From: Ulota crispa
Lineage: Eukaryota; Streptophyta; Bryopsida; Orthotrichales; Orthotrichaceae
DNA: 64,000 nucleotides
Assembly: GCA_963920765.1 (NCBI GenBank)
Contig: OY987246.1
Coordinates: 23,073,167 to 23,137,166, forward strand
Reading direction: 5' to 3'
A program made the position numbers and the translations under genes. The notes beneath the pieces are model-generated. The model made no database searches, was not told the DNA's origin, and saw nothing but the letters and a program-made list of their open reading frames with translations. Shown here in pieces: positions 35,201-45,763 of the stretch. Numbering within the stretch: the stretch's first letter is position 1; each line of letters begins with the position of its first letter.

Positions 35201-38200
35201 CTACGTCACCGGCTACTCCCCCGAAGTCAGCCGCTTCTTCAAGCAGATGCTGCTGCTCTTCACCGTCGAGCAGATGGCCGGGGGCATGTTCCGCTTCTTC
35301 GGTGCTTTATGCAGGTCAGTTGCCAATTCCTCACAAAATTACTCTTCCCACAAAACCTGTTCTCTCTAAGAGTCATTTGCACATTTTTTATCACAACAAA
35401 ATTTTGTTGATTTTCCTCTGTCAAGTTTCAGGAATTCTTCACATTTCCCTTTCCCCTGTGAGTTGTTAAACATTTCTGTCTATTTCTTCTATGATTTTTC
35501 CCTCTGTCGATGACATTTCTCCTTGTGAGTTGTTCAACATTTCTGTCTATGATTTTCCCTCTGTCACATTTCCCCCTGTGAGTTGTTACACATTTCTGTG
35601 AACTATTCCTTCTATGATTTTTCCCTCTGTCACATTTTCCCCCCTGTGTCACATTTTCCCCCCTGTGTCACATTTTCCCCCCTGTGAGTTGTTAAGCATT
35701 TCTGTCTATTTCTGTCTATGATTTTTCCCTCTGTCACATTTCCCTGTTAGTGCACACGCAATTTATATGCAAATCCTTACAAGGGAATTAAAAAAGAGTT
35801 TGTTGTGTATGTTTTTGTGGACTTTTCGGGCCTGGGATGTGAAAAAGTGTGTATTTTTTTTGCAGGTCCATGATTCTGGCCAATACTATTGGCTTTGTCT
35901 TCATTCTAGTCTTCTTCATGTGCGGTGGGTTTATCATTGGGAGGCCGGATATTCCCGGGTGGTGGATCTGGGCGTACTGGCTCTCGCCCATCACGTACGC
36001 GCAGCAGGCGATCAGTGTGAACGAGCTCACTAGCAAGCGCTGGAATCATGTATGTTGTCCCTCTCCTGCCTTCAGTTTCACTGTTGGAGGTGCCCTTTGT
36101 ATTCAAAACAATTCCTTACATTTTAAACTCTCCAAAACTTTTGTTTTTTCCTTGTATATTTTCTATTGCATAACTCTTTATAGAGATTTCGAATTTAGAG
36201 AATTATGAAAGATGTACTACGTGACTAAAGAAAAATTTGCATGGATGGTCAAGTGCTTGAGAACTGAAAGGAAACCAGAGACCAAATCTGTAAAGTTTTC
36301 TTCTAGCTTCTGATAGCCAAACTTCTGTTACCCGAACTCCTGATAACGAGACTTCTGATAACCAAAGTTCTGATAGTTACACTTCTGATAGTCAAACTTC
36401 TGATAACCGAAGTTCTGATAAGGAAACGATGTGGGCTTTGGCAAGGACAGCTCGGTGCTGGCAGTGGAAACTTGTCAGTGGGAGTGGCTGCTTTGGAAAG
36501 CCGGGGCCAGTACACGGAGGCGTATTGGTATTGGATTGGTGTTGGGGCTCTGTTAGGGTTGGCCATCGTCTACAACGTTGGCTTCACCATCGCCCTCGGC
36601 TACATGCCTGGTACCATTCCATTCATCCCATCCTTAAAACAAACGAAATCCACTTTAGAAGTTATGATAGCCAAGTACGGTGCTGCTTGGATAAGGTCAA
36701 TGCTTTGGGAGAGAAAAAACTGTTGATCATATCCGAGCACTGATTGACTTTAAAGAAACACTCCATTCAACTAAGAACACAAAAAAAAGAGTGGGGACTT
36801 TGACACTATCCAAACATTTCTCTTATAAAGGTTGACCTTAGCCAAGCACCACTGTACAACAGTTTCCGAAAGTTATTGTTACATAGAATTCCGTAACATA
36901 TTGTTTAGTAAACTGAGTTCAGTGTAATGTTACTGAAATAATGACTACGGCGGCTGTTGCTGAAATACTGATTGTGGTGGCTGTGGCGATGGCAGCGCTG
37001 GGAACGCCGCAAGCAATACTGTCGGAGGATGACCTGGCGTTCAAGGAAGCAACTAAAGTAGGCACAGCAGGAGCGATGGACGCCGCTTTGTCATCCTCGC
37101 AGAAGCGCCAACATCCTTCATCCCGAAGCAGGTCGTCGTCAGGGAAGCCGCCGAGGAAAACCTCCGCCGCGTCTCGGAGCCGTGAAATGGGCCCACAAAT
37201 GAGCCGCAGCAGAAGGTCCAGCGGTGACAGACAAATGGTGGTGCCGACGGAGCAAAAAGGCATGGTGCTACCCTTCGAGCCTCTGTCCATCTCCTTCGAC
37301 GACATCAGCTACTTCGTCGACATGCCCGCCGTAAGCAAACACCTCACTCAGTCCATGCCATTGACCTGCCTTTGCTTTGACCCTTGCTTTTGCAACCAGG
37401 CTAAGAGAGACCAAGAGGCTAAGTGAGAAATAGTCATGGCTTGACAAGGTTTAGTGCGAAAACTGCATATTGTACTGATGAAAGCAAGGTTGGTGTGAGA
37501 ACTCCCTAAGGTAGGAGGTTCGAAAAGGGTGCAGGCTCTAAAATGGTGCACCTCCTAGTTTTTCTTAGCCCTCTCAACAATGTACTGTGCAGGCAATATA
37601 TACATTTGAGGAGGTGCTACCATTTTAGAGCCCTAAGCCATTTCAACTTCAAAATTTTGTTATAACTTATTCCACGAAGCTCGATCCAAAAAATATAAAA
37701 CAACTTGGGTTAGATACCAATTCCTCTTGTCTTTCAAGGACCTCCCCAAAATTAAGTTCCAGCCCTTAGATGGTTCATTCATGAGCCTCCCTACCTTAGT
37801 ATTGATGAAAGCAAAGTTTGGTATGGAAACTGCCTAGTGTACTGATGAGAGCAAGGTTTGGTGTGAAAACTCCCAAGTACTGATGAAAGCAAGGTTTTGT
37901 GGCGAGGGTGGGCAGGAGATGAAGCGAGAAGGCATGACGGAGACGAGGCTGAAGCTGTTGAGCAACATTACCGGCTCTTTCAGGCCGGGCGTGCTGACAG
38001 CGTTGGTAGGGGTGAGCGGCGCCGGGAAGACCACGCTCATGGACGTGCTCGCGGGTCGCAAAACCGGAGGCTACATCGAAGGCGACATCCGCATCTCTGG
38101 ATTCCCCAAAGTCCAGAGCACGTTTGCCCGGATCGCTGGATACTGCGAGCAGAACGACATCCACTCCCCGCAGCTCGACGTGCGCGAATCCCTCGTCTAC

Positions 38201-41200
38201 TCCGCTTGGCTCCGCCTCTCCCCCGACATCTCCGACCAAGACAAGCTGGTACGCACCCGTCGTTTTCTACGTCCCAAAAGTTTCTTGACTTTTTGGGTTC
38301 TTTTGTATTCTCTGATAATCTACTTCCATACCTCGTTTCCTACGTCCCAAATTCTGGACTTTTTTTGAATTCCTTTGCATTCTCAGATAGTCTACTTCCA
38401 AACCTCGTTTTCTACTTCCCATATTCTTGGTTTTTTGAAAATCTTTGCATTTTTCTTTTGTCTCTGATACTTCCAAACCTCGTTTTCTACGTCCCAAATT
38501 CTTGACTTTTTGAATTTCTTTTGCATTCTCTGATAGTCTACTTCCAAACCTCGTAAGCTACGTCCCAAATTCTTGACTTTTGAATTCTTTACATCTCTTT
38601 TTGTCTCTGACACTTCCAAACCTCGTTTTCTACGTCCAAATCCTAGTTTTTTGAGTTCTTTTTTTGGTTGGTGCGGTTGGGTGATGTTGGTGGTGGTGGT
38701 GATGATGTGGTTGTGTGCAGCAATTCGTAGACCAAGTGATGGACTTGGTGGAGTTGAACCCCATCGAGCATGCGCTGGTGGGGCTGCCGGGCATCACGGG
38801 GCTGTCCACGGAGCAGAGGAAGCGCCTCACCATCGCCGTGGAGTTGGTGGCCAATCCGTCCATCATTTTCATGGACGAGCCCACCAGTGGGCTCGACGCT
38901 CGCGCTGCTGCCATCGTGATGCGCACCGTGCGCAACACGGTGGACACCGGCAGGACTGTTGTGTGCACCATCCATCAACCTAGCATTGACATTTTCGAAG
39001 CTTTCGATGAGGTTTGTGCTTCTGCTTTCTTGCCTTTCGGACGTCCCTATTTTCCTCTCTTTTTTGCCGTAAAAAACCTGATTTTCATGCTTATTTCCAT
39101 ACGTAGATAGTAGTGAAACGTTTGGTGCAAAACACGAATACTTTTTATACCGAGCCAGGCACAATTAAGATGGAGTAACTTGGGCTTCCGCTTCTTGCCT
39201 TTCAAATGTCCCCATTTTCTTCTTTTTGCCTTTTTTGCTTTTAAAATGTGATTTTTATGCTTAGTATCATACTTAGATAGCAGTGAAACTTTCGTTGCAA
39301 AGACGAATAAATTTTATTCCGAGCCAGGCACAATTGAGATGGAGTGAATTGGGCTTCCGCTTCTTGCCCTTCAAAACGTCCCCATTTTCTTTTATTTTGC
39401 TTTCAAAAACCTGGTTTTTATGCTTAGTAACCATACTCAGACAGTAGTGACACTTCGGTGCAAAAACGAATACTTTTTATACCGAGCCAGGCACAATTGA
39501 GATGGAGTGATTTGGGCTTCTGCTTCTTGCCTTTCAAACGTCTCCATTTTCTTCTTTTTGCCTTTTTTGCTTTAAAACGTGTTATTAATGCTTGATATCA
39601 TGCTTAGATAGCAGTGAAAGATTTGGTGCAAAAACTGATTTCATTTATACCGAGCTAGGTGCAATTGCGATGGAGTGATTTGATGAAGATACTGACTAGA
39701 TAAGGCCTGTGTGTGTTGCTGTACAGTTGTTGCTTCTGAAGCGTGGAGGACGTGTGATTTACAATGGACCACTAGGACACAATTCTGATAAGCTCATTGA
39801 TTACTTCCAGGTATGGCTTTCATACGCTAAAATTGAGCTTCAATTGTTGATATGGGTGGGAAGTAAAGGTTGGATGATTCGAACTTAGTAGTGATTGGCT
39901 GTGATTTTTTTTTTTTTTTTTTTTTTTTCTAAATGGCTTTTCTGGTGTTGGTGTAGGCTTTACCCGGTGTTGCAAAAATTAAGGATGGGTACAACCCAGC
40001 CACATGGATGTTAGAAGTCACCAACACGACTGTTGAGAACCGACTTGGAGTCGACTTTGCTGATCTCTATTTGAGATCCAACCTTTACCTGTACAATCCA
40101 ATTTCCCCCCTAAAGCTTTCCCACACACATGCAATGGTTGGTGTAGTTGTTTGTTTAGACGCCATAAATGATCAAATCTGAGTTTCAAAGGCCACTGTAA
40201 TATGTCTTCTTGTAAGTTGGTCACAGAGAGGTTTGAAAACATAAAATATTTTTATGTTTGAGGTTCACCAGGGTGGTGGTTACTTGGCCGTATGTTCAAT
40301 AACCTTCTCCAGCCTCCCAGCTCTTGAAGGTTGCGAAGTCCATGATTCATGTCTGCTTTTGTATTGCTTCTGTTTGTTTTTCTATTTCCTAGGATTGGAA
40401 GTTGGTCATTCTTGATAGCTGATCTATTGGGGTGACGTGGCAGGCAAAACAAGCAACTTGTAGAACAGCTAAAAACACCACAACCAGGCTCCGAAGATTT
40501 GTACTTCCCCACACAATTTTCCCAAAACTCCTACAACCAGCTCAAGACTATTCTATGGAAGCAGTTCATCACGTATTGGCGGAGCCCTGATTACAACCTC
40601 GTCCGCTTCATCTTCACCTTTCTCATTTCCTTGATCTTTGGCAGCCTCTTCTGGCAAAAAGGAACCAACAGGTAAAAAGACCCTAAACCCTAAGCCCTGA
40701 TCCCCAAACCCTAAGAACCCAATTTCAACAACCTCCCTCCAAAACAAAGCTTGTTTCTCTACTGCCACGTCACTAAACCACTCTCATACAAAACCCTTTC
40801 CCATAAACCTCAGGAGTAAGACTTTTTGCATACAAGAAGAGCATGAATTTGTGAATGATTAAACTTTGTATAACATTTCGTTTGTGCGTTTTTTTGTTTT
40901 TGTTGGCAGGGATAATAATAAGGACTTGGTGACGATATTGGGTGCGCTGTACGGGTCCACTATTTTCTTATGCTTCAACAACTGTGGTGTTGTGCAACCC
41001 GTGATTAGCATTGAGCGCACCGTGTTCTACCGAGAGAAAGCCGCTGGGATGTACTCGGCCATTCCTTACGCTTTTGCACAGGCAAGGCCTAAACCCTTTG
41101 CGTTTTTTTGGGAAAATTTGATGGATACCTTTGAAGGTTTTGCGATGTTTTTATAGATACCCCTGTTTTTTCAGAAATTGCACAAATACCCTTGGACCAT

Positions 41201-42886
41201 AAGTTTCAAGCATTTTTTTTGTTATGCATGTCACTTCCCTTTTTCCTTTGTGCACACATTGCTACTTTTTTGTTCCATTGCACTCCCTTCTTCAATATTG
41301 GTCATGAAGGAAGTGGCTAGCACGACAAAGAAAGACCTAAACATTATGGTCCAAGGGTATTTATGCAGTTTCTGAAAAATCAGGGGGTACCTATACAAAT
41401 ATTGCAAACTTCAGGGGCATCCATCAAATTTTCCCTGTTTTTCTTTTTGTGTGTTTTGGTGAGGGGAGTTGTTGTTAAGGCCAATGCATGTTTTCCCTGT
41501 TTTTTTTTTGTGTGTGTTTTGGTGGGGGGAGTTGTTGTTGAGGCTAATGCATGTTTATTTGGTTTTTAATTTTTGGGTTGGTGGGGGATGGGGAGAGCAG
41601 CTTCTGGTGGAGATTCCTTACGTGTTGGCGCAAGTGACGCTGTACGCAACCATCAGCTACGCTATGATTGGGTTTGAGTGGACGGCGGCCAAGTTCTTCT
41701 GGTATTTCTACGTGCTCTACTTCGGAGTGATCATGTTCACATATTACGGCATGATGATGGTGGCGCTCACGCCCAACGCCACTCTGGCCACCATTTGCGC
41801 CTCCTTCTTCTACGCCCTCTTCAACCTCTTCTCCGGCTTCCTCATCGCCAAGCCGGTAAATACTTACATACATCCATACATATCCTCTCACCTTCATTTT
41901 CTCAAAGCAAAAAAAGGAAGAATATACATAAAACCAACCTAAACCATGTTATGCTCTAATAAAAAACCACCACTCTTAATCCACCGTTGTATTCACTTAA
42001 ATCTGAAAGAAAGCTTGCTTTTACAAGGAATTCCCAAAACATTACCAAACATGGTATTACTTCGAGTATATCTGAAACTATTAGTGACTGCATTTGAAGA
42101 AACCGAAAGCCACTAAAAGCTTAAGAAATGCCTACATGGCACCACTTTTGAAAGCATTGGCGCCGAGAAACTGGGACCTTGGGGCCTTTTACCCAGCTCC
42201 AAAAAACTAAGTCCCACCATCTTTTTGAGTGCTTTTTGTTAGTATTTCTTTTTGCCCCTTTACAACTCAACAACAAAAGTTAGTATCTTGCTCTTTTCAT
42301 GGCACTTCCAAAGTAGCTCAAGCGGCTCAAAAACACTGCTAAAACGTGCTAAAATTTGCCGAGATTTGCTAAAGTTTGAAATATAAGATAGTGTGTTCAC
42401 ATTTTTTTGCATTTTCTTGGGTGAACATTTAGCTGACTGCAGCGACAGTTGTGAAAACTGACTGCTACCTAGCTAAGTGTGTGTTTTTTTTTGGAGTTCT
42501 TGTTCTTGTTTTTGTTTTTGTTTTTGTTTTTGTTTTTGTTTTGTTTTGGTTTTGGTTTTGGTTTTGTGTGTGAGGTACGTGGCGTCTCACGGTGCGGTTA
42601 TGGGGTGTGGCAGTTGATTCCACCGTGGTGGATATGGTACTACTGGATCTGCCCGGTGTCGTGGATCATCAACGGCCTGGTGAACTCGCAACTGGGTGAC
42701 GTCACGACCAAAGTGATGATCCAGGGCAGCATGGAACCGATTCCGGTGAAGGACTACATCCACAACACCTTCGGATTTGAGAGGAGCTTCCTCAAGTGGA
42801 CTGCTCTGGGCCTCGCTGGCTGGGCCGTCTTCTTTGCCCTCATTTTTGTGCTCGGCATCAAGTTCCTCAACTTCCAACGCCGTTGA
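29245..42886 (+). CDS. Full-size ABC transporter, ABCG subfamily PDR type (21 exons, 1531 aa)
   Basis: Plasma-membrane ATP-driven exporter of the pleiotropic drug resistance group by family; substrate unknown. Exons: 29245-29732, 30442-30562, 30973-31061, 31420-31664, 31922-31998, 32149-32202, 32554-32644, 33348-33649, 33990-34271, 34917-35314, 35866-36049, 36451-36610, 36996-37330, 37916-38248, 38721-39011, 39727-39810, 39957-40090, 40444-40671, 40910-41081, 41601-41855, 42614-42886. All join in phase with GT-AG ends except one GC-AG intron. Reverse order NBD-TMD-NBD-TMD: Walker [10 protein letters not shown] (239-247), signature ISGGQKKR (378-385), Walker B ending FMDE (403); second Walker [10 protein letters not shown] (974-982), signature LSTEQRKR (1081-1088), Walker B IIFMDEP. 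PDR hallmarks include [17 protein letters not shown] and [10 protein letters not shown]. The start ATG has a GCCATGG context and gives the usual PDR N-terminus. The exon 12 acceptor at 36450 was chosen by phase and is the least certain. The linker carries a Ser/Arg-rich stretch (about 863-909). Confidence 0.95.
29796..30340. mobile_element. Family A MULE-like MITE in ABCG intron 1 (composite)
   Basis: Ends GGGGAAATTTCATGA and CATGAAATTTTCCC match the other family A copies, but this one is 545 bp because the left subterminal block (CCTGAAGTTTGCAATA ... CCTTGGACCA) is repeated about three times. It fills most of the 709-bp intron. No clear duplication at its flanks. Confidence 0.75.
30587..30880. 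mobile_element. Family A MULE-like MITE in ABCG intron 2, exact 9-bp duplication
   Basis: GGGAAAATTTTATGGAGCAC to TCCATAAAATTCCCC, flanked by TTCTTTTAA at 30578-30586 and 30881-30889, an exact 9-bp target duplication. It makes up about 70% of the 410-bp intron. Confidence 0.9.
32930..33248. mobile_element. Family A MULE-like MITE in ABCG intron 7
   Basis: GGGAAAATTTCATGGATACC to ATCCATAAAATTTTCC. Flanks AAGTAATCA / AAGTATTTG match at 6 of 9 positions. The interior shares GTGCATGCCA and TTGGTCACGAAGG with other copies. Confidence 0.8.
33667..33987 (+). repeat. Two adjacent copies of the intron repeat, ending at an acceptor
   Basis: Copies at 33667-33825 and 33841-33987 match 4459-4614 in the nuclease-kinase gene. 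Each ends in GGGATCACCCCAG or GGGATCACCTCAG. The second of these is the exon 9 splice acceptor, so the 3' splice site of the ABCG intron coincides with the edge of the repeat. Confidence 0.8.
34440..34686. mobile_element. Family A MULE-like MITE in ABCG intron 9
   Basis: GGGAAAATTTTATGGATACC to ATCCATGAAATTTCCCC, 247 bp. Flanks TAGGTTTTT / TCGATTTTT match at 7 of 9. The interior is shortened relative to other copies. Confidence 0.8.
35425..35760 (+). repeat. Minisatellite in ABCG intron 10
   Basis: Four to five irregular copies of a unit of about 55-60 bp containing CCTGTGAGTTGTTAAACATT and GATTTTTCCCTCTGTCACAT, with a nested triplication of CACATTTTCCCCCCTGTGT near 35630-35680. Confidence 0.85.
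36303..36423 (+). repeat. 16-17-bp tandem repeat in ABCG intron 11
   Basis: About seven copies of a unit close to ACTTCTGATAACCAAAG ending 28 bases before the chosen exon 12 acceptor. It leaves that acceptor with a poor pyrimidine tract. Confidence 0.85.
37506..37799. mobile_element. MITE family E copy in ABCG intron 13
   Basis: CTAAGGTAGGAGGTTC to GAGCCTCCCTACCTTAG. The interior (GAGGAGGTGC, CTTGTCTTTCAAGG) is the reverse complement of the 9238-9570 interior. Confidence 0.75.
38263..38650 (+). repeat. About 75-bp tandem repeat in ABCG intron 14
   Basis: Five to six copies of a unit carrying ACTTCCAAACCTCGTTTTCT and ACGTCCCAAATTCTTGACTT fill nearly the whole intron between the NBD2 Walker A exon and the signature exon. 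Confidence 0.9.
39012..39690 (+). repeat. About 150-bp tandem repeat in ABCG intron 15
   Basis: Four copies of a unit with GGGCTTCCGCTTCTTGCC, ACCGAGCCAGGCACAATTGA and GATGGAGTGA. They occupy 39012-39690 of the 715-bp intron. Confidence 0.9.
41082..41600 (+). other. GC-AG intron (ABCG intron 19)
   Basis: The exon 19 sequence ends ...TTTGCACAG and continues GCAAGGCC. Splicing here in phase 0 to the acceptor at 41600 gives ...[16 protein letters not shown], the conserved PDR sequence. No nearby GT donor gives a family-like join. CAG|GCAAG is the usual GC-donor context. Confidence 0.85.
41110..41435. mobile_element. Family A MULE-like MITE in ABCG intron 19
   Basis: GGGAAAATTTGATGGATACC to ATCCATCAAATTTTCCC, 326 bp, beginning 28 bases after the GC donor. 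Flanks CGTTTTTTT / TGTTTTTCT match at 7 of 9. Confidence 0.85.
42496..42566 (+). repeat. (TTTTTG)n / (TTTTGG)n microsatellite in ABCG intron 20
   Basis: Runs of GTTTTT pass into GGTTTT shortly before the last exon. Confidence 0.9.
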
Positions 42887-43756
42887 AGGGATTTCACTTG
42901 ACTTACGATAAATCTATGAAAAGTACATTGGCATGGTAAAATGCCACGTGTCATTTCCTCTAGAGCAAAAAAGGGGTGAAAAGATGATTCTTGAGCTCTT
43001 AAGGCCTTTGCTCTTCTTAGAAAATTGATTTTAGGGCTACAAAGGCTTTTGTTGCTTTCTTACTATGTGCGTGGATTGCGTGCCAAGTTGCAATTCTTGT
43101 GCATAGGGTGGAGATAGCTTTGACCCCTTTTTTTCTCTCTGTTATTTCTCCAAATGCTTGCAATGTTTAAGCTTACTTGCGTTTGGAAAAAGATTGTAGC
43201 TTTGGAACATCATCCCCACCCTCATGATAGTAGTAGCAGTTTTTTTTTTTTTTTTTTAATTGTTTGCATTGGAAGGTGTTCTTCTGTAAGTTGTGTATAA
43301 CAAATTTATTTGCAGCTCGTTGTCTGCGTTGTATCAACTCCGTTGTTGCGGTGAATGAAAAAGATTCGATTACTCTTTTAATTTTTTGTTCTCTTGGCTG
43401 AGTGTGACTTTGCGTTGTTTTCTCAATGGAAGGTTCTGTTTTATGTTGTATTGTTGTGCACGTCTCCCTCTGTAGGATGACCAGGTGGTGTTTACAATGT
43501 GGTGTGCCAATGATATTGATATTGAGTGCGATTCTAGGGCTGAGGGTTTAGGATTTGGGGTATTAGTACAGTGGCGCTGTGTTTAAGGTATTCTGTATAA
43601 GGACCTTGTAGCCGTGACCAACCTAGTTTTCATTTAATGATGGATTTAGCCGGGTCTTGTTTTCGATAAATATGTGCTCGTAAGCCTTATGAGCGTTTCA
43701 TTATTTGCCCCACGTCCTATTGAATTCTGAGAATCTGATTGCTGTAAATTCAAAAG
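42887..43756. other. ABCG 3' flank / probable 3' UTR
   Basis: Follows the TGA at 42884-42886. AT-rich with a T tract near 43240. No defined polyadenylation signal can be singled out, and no gene is seen. Confidence 0.35.
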
Positions 43757-44018
43757 TTGGTTTTCACGCTTCCCACTATGTCCCAAGTTCCACGTCCCAA
43801 CTTTTTTCATTTTACTTATATGGCACTACTTTTTGTATGTCTTGGTGCCAAAGAAGGTGGAACTTCACTCAATGTTTAGGTTGACTGTTTTTCTAAATCA
43901 AACTTTCATCCCAAGTTCTACCAGTTTTATTGCATAAAATATTCATGTCAAGACTAAGCTCTCATATTAAGGTGGAATTTGCAAAGATAGAACATGGGAC
44001 ATAGTGTGAACAGCTTCC
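43757..44018. mobile_element. MITE family G, copy 2
   Basis: Ends TTCCCACTATGTCCCAAGTT and GAACATGGGACATAGTGTGA are inverted repeats matching the ends at 60609 and 50441. It abuts the Stowaway-like element. Confidence 0.6.
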
Positions 44019-44039
44019 AAGTGTATCAATAAATATGTA

Positions 44040-44722
44040 CTCCCTTTGTCCCAATATAAAGCTCCAAATTAGGCATAGTTCTTGTCCCACTGAAAAGCTC
44101 CCTTTTGCTGAGAAAGCATTTGTCATGTCCAATGATCTCATGGGGGCAAGTTAAGCAATTAGAAAGCATTCCTCTCCTAACAAGTTTGGCCTTGCCCATA
44201 TGAGGTACCATTGTTGCTACTAATCTTTAAATCATCAATAATGAGGAGCTAGCAACATGTACAAATATGATACTTTTTATATGGAAATTGGGTGCCCAAA
44301 TAGCAACATCAAAGCTAGAGATTTTGCACACATTTGTTAGATGATATATTGATTCTAGAGCGCATAAGTCATTGGTACAAATACTAAAATAATGAGGAGC
44401 TAGTAGCATTCACATACTATGCACAAATATGGTATACTCTTTGCATAGAATTTGGGTATCTAAACGACAACATAAAAATTGGAAATTTTGCAGATATTTG
44501 ATAGGTGATATATTGATTCTAGAATGCATTTGTCACTAGCATAATAACTAAAAATACAGTTAATCCCTCATTGAGTAGTATTTTGCGTTTTTTTCTTGGC
44601 AAAATTTCCCTAGACTTGACAGATTTTAGCCACTGCGATTCTTTCCCTCCCAATTTTGTCCAATCTAAACATGACACCGCATGGTCCTCTGTCACTCCAA
44701 AAAAACACTGGGACAGAGGGAG
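44040..44722. mobile_element. Stowaway-like (Tc1/mariner) element
   Basis: CTCCCTTTGTCCCA and TGGGACAGAGGGAG are terminal inverted repeats flanked by TA on each side, the Stowaway signature. The 683-bp interior has an internal duplication of about 150 bp (44232-44375 and 44392-44545, sharing AATGAGGAGCTAG and GATATATTGATTCTAGA). No transposase. Confidence 0.85.
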
Positions 44723-44966
44723 TAACTGATAGTTGAGGTACATATAAGTGACGTGGTGGAGATACAAATATTTTGGAGATAGTTCATAATCGTATGACGA
44801 AAAAATTTGCTTATACGTATATTTTAGGATTAGGGTATATTTCTGCTTTGATCTGAATTAAATAAGACTTTCAGTATCTTCGAAGTGGCACTGGATGAAT
44901 GCAACCATGTTATCAAATAAATTGGAGACAGAAGTTTTCGTCATAGCTACTGGTTTGTAAACTTCG

Positions 44967-45356
44967 TTAACCCTTTAAAGACTGGTCGACCAGTTCCTGG
45001 TCGACTTTGACTCTTTCCAGTTTGTAGAGAGAGCATGTCAAGGAATTTGATGACGTGGCAAAGGGAACAGATTTGGGAAGAGTTTAGGATAATAATCATG
45101 CCAATCTAAGGTGGCATGTGGTTAAAGGATTGAAAAAACTAAAAAAATACTGGCTGAAAATACACCAATAAATGCAAAAAGATGGTCATAACAACCAAAG
45201 AATTCATGATGTATAACACTAAATGTTGCAAGATACTTCCATTTGTACTGTCAGATCTATGATAGACATCTATATGCAATAACCCTAAAATGCCCCCCAA
45301 ATGGAAATACAAATGATTGCCCACCCTAGAATCGACCACGGTCGTTAAAGGGTTAA
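44967..45356. mobile_element. TTAA-bounded element (family B), copy 7
   Basis: Left TTAACCCTTTAAAGACTGG; right, read inward, TTAACCCTTTAACGACCG. A subterminal palindromic repeat GGTCGACCAG/GGTCGAC lies just inside the left end. Among the most piggyBac-like of the set. Confidence 0.8.
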
Positions 45357-45763
45357 GGAAAAATCAGCATACTCAAGAAATTTTCAACTTTCCACATTCT
45401 CATAAGCAAGCTGAATGTTACAAACTCTTTGTACAAAAATGCTTCTTTACTTTGAAAAATATACATAAAACAAAAATAAGACCACAAGGTCTCATGTCAA
45501 GGGCGCATCACGGGCAAATTGCTTTTTGTGTTGGTCCAATGAATGATACTAGTAAAGTGAAACTTGGATGCCAAGTTTGTTCTTTGCTATTTTACAATAG
45601 AGCCAAATCTTTCCTCCAAGTTTTTACAAAAACTTGGAGCTAAAACGTTCACAATCTTGAAAAAGTGTAATCATGTAAGCATTTCTAAGAGAATCAAAAC
45701 TTGCAACAGTATTGTAAAAGTTGCAAGTGTCATATTTGAGAAGGAAAAATAAACGTGCATGCT

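Noticed and set aside
37897-39164. Open frames at 37897-38505 plus and 38643-39164 minus
   Set aside because: Shadows of exons 14 and 15 of the ABCG gene and of the intron repeats; no protein family pattern.
40678-40722. Telomere-like CCCTAAA units in ABCG intron 18
   Set aside because: Only a few degenerate units (CCCTAAACCCTAAGCCCTGA); too short and irregular to call an interstitial telomere.
41082-41156. Read-through of exon 19 to a downstream GT ([15 protein letters not shown])
   Set aside because: It would insert MITE-derived residues into a conserved membrane segment; the GC donor gives the family sequence directly.
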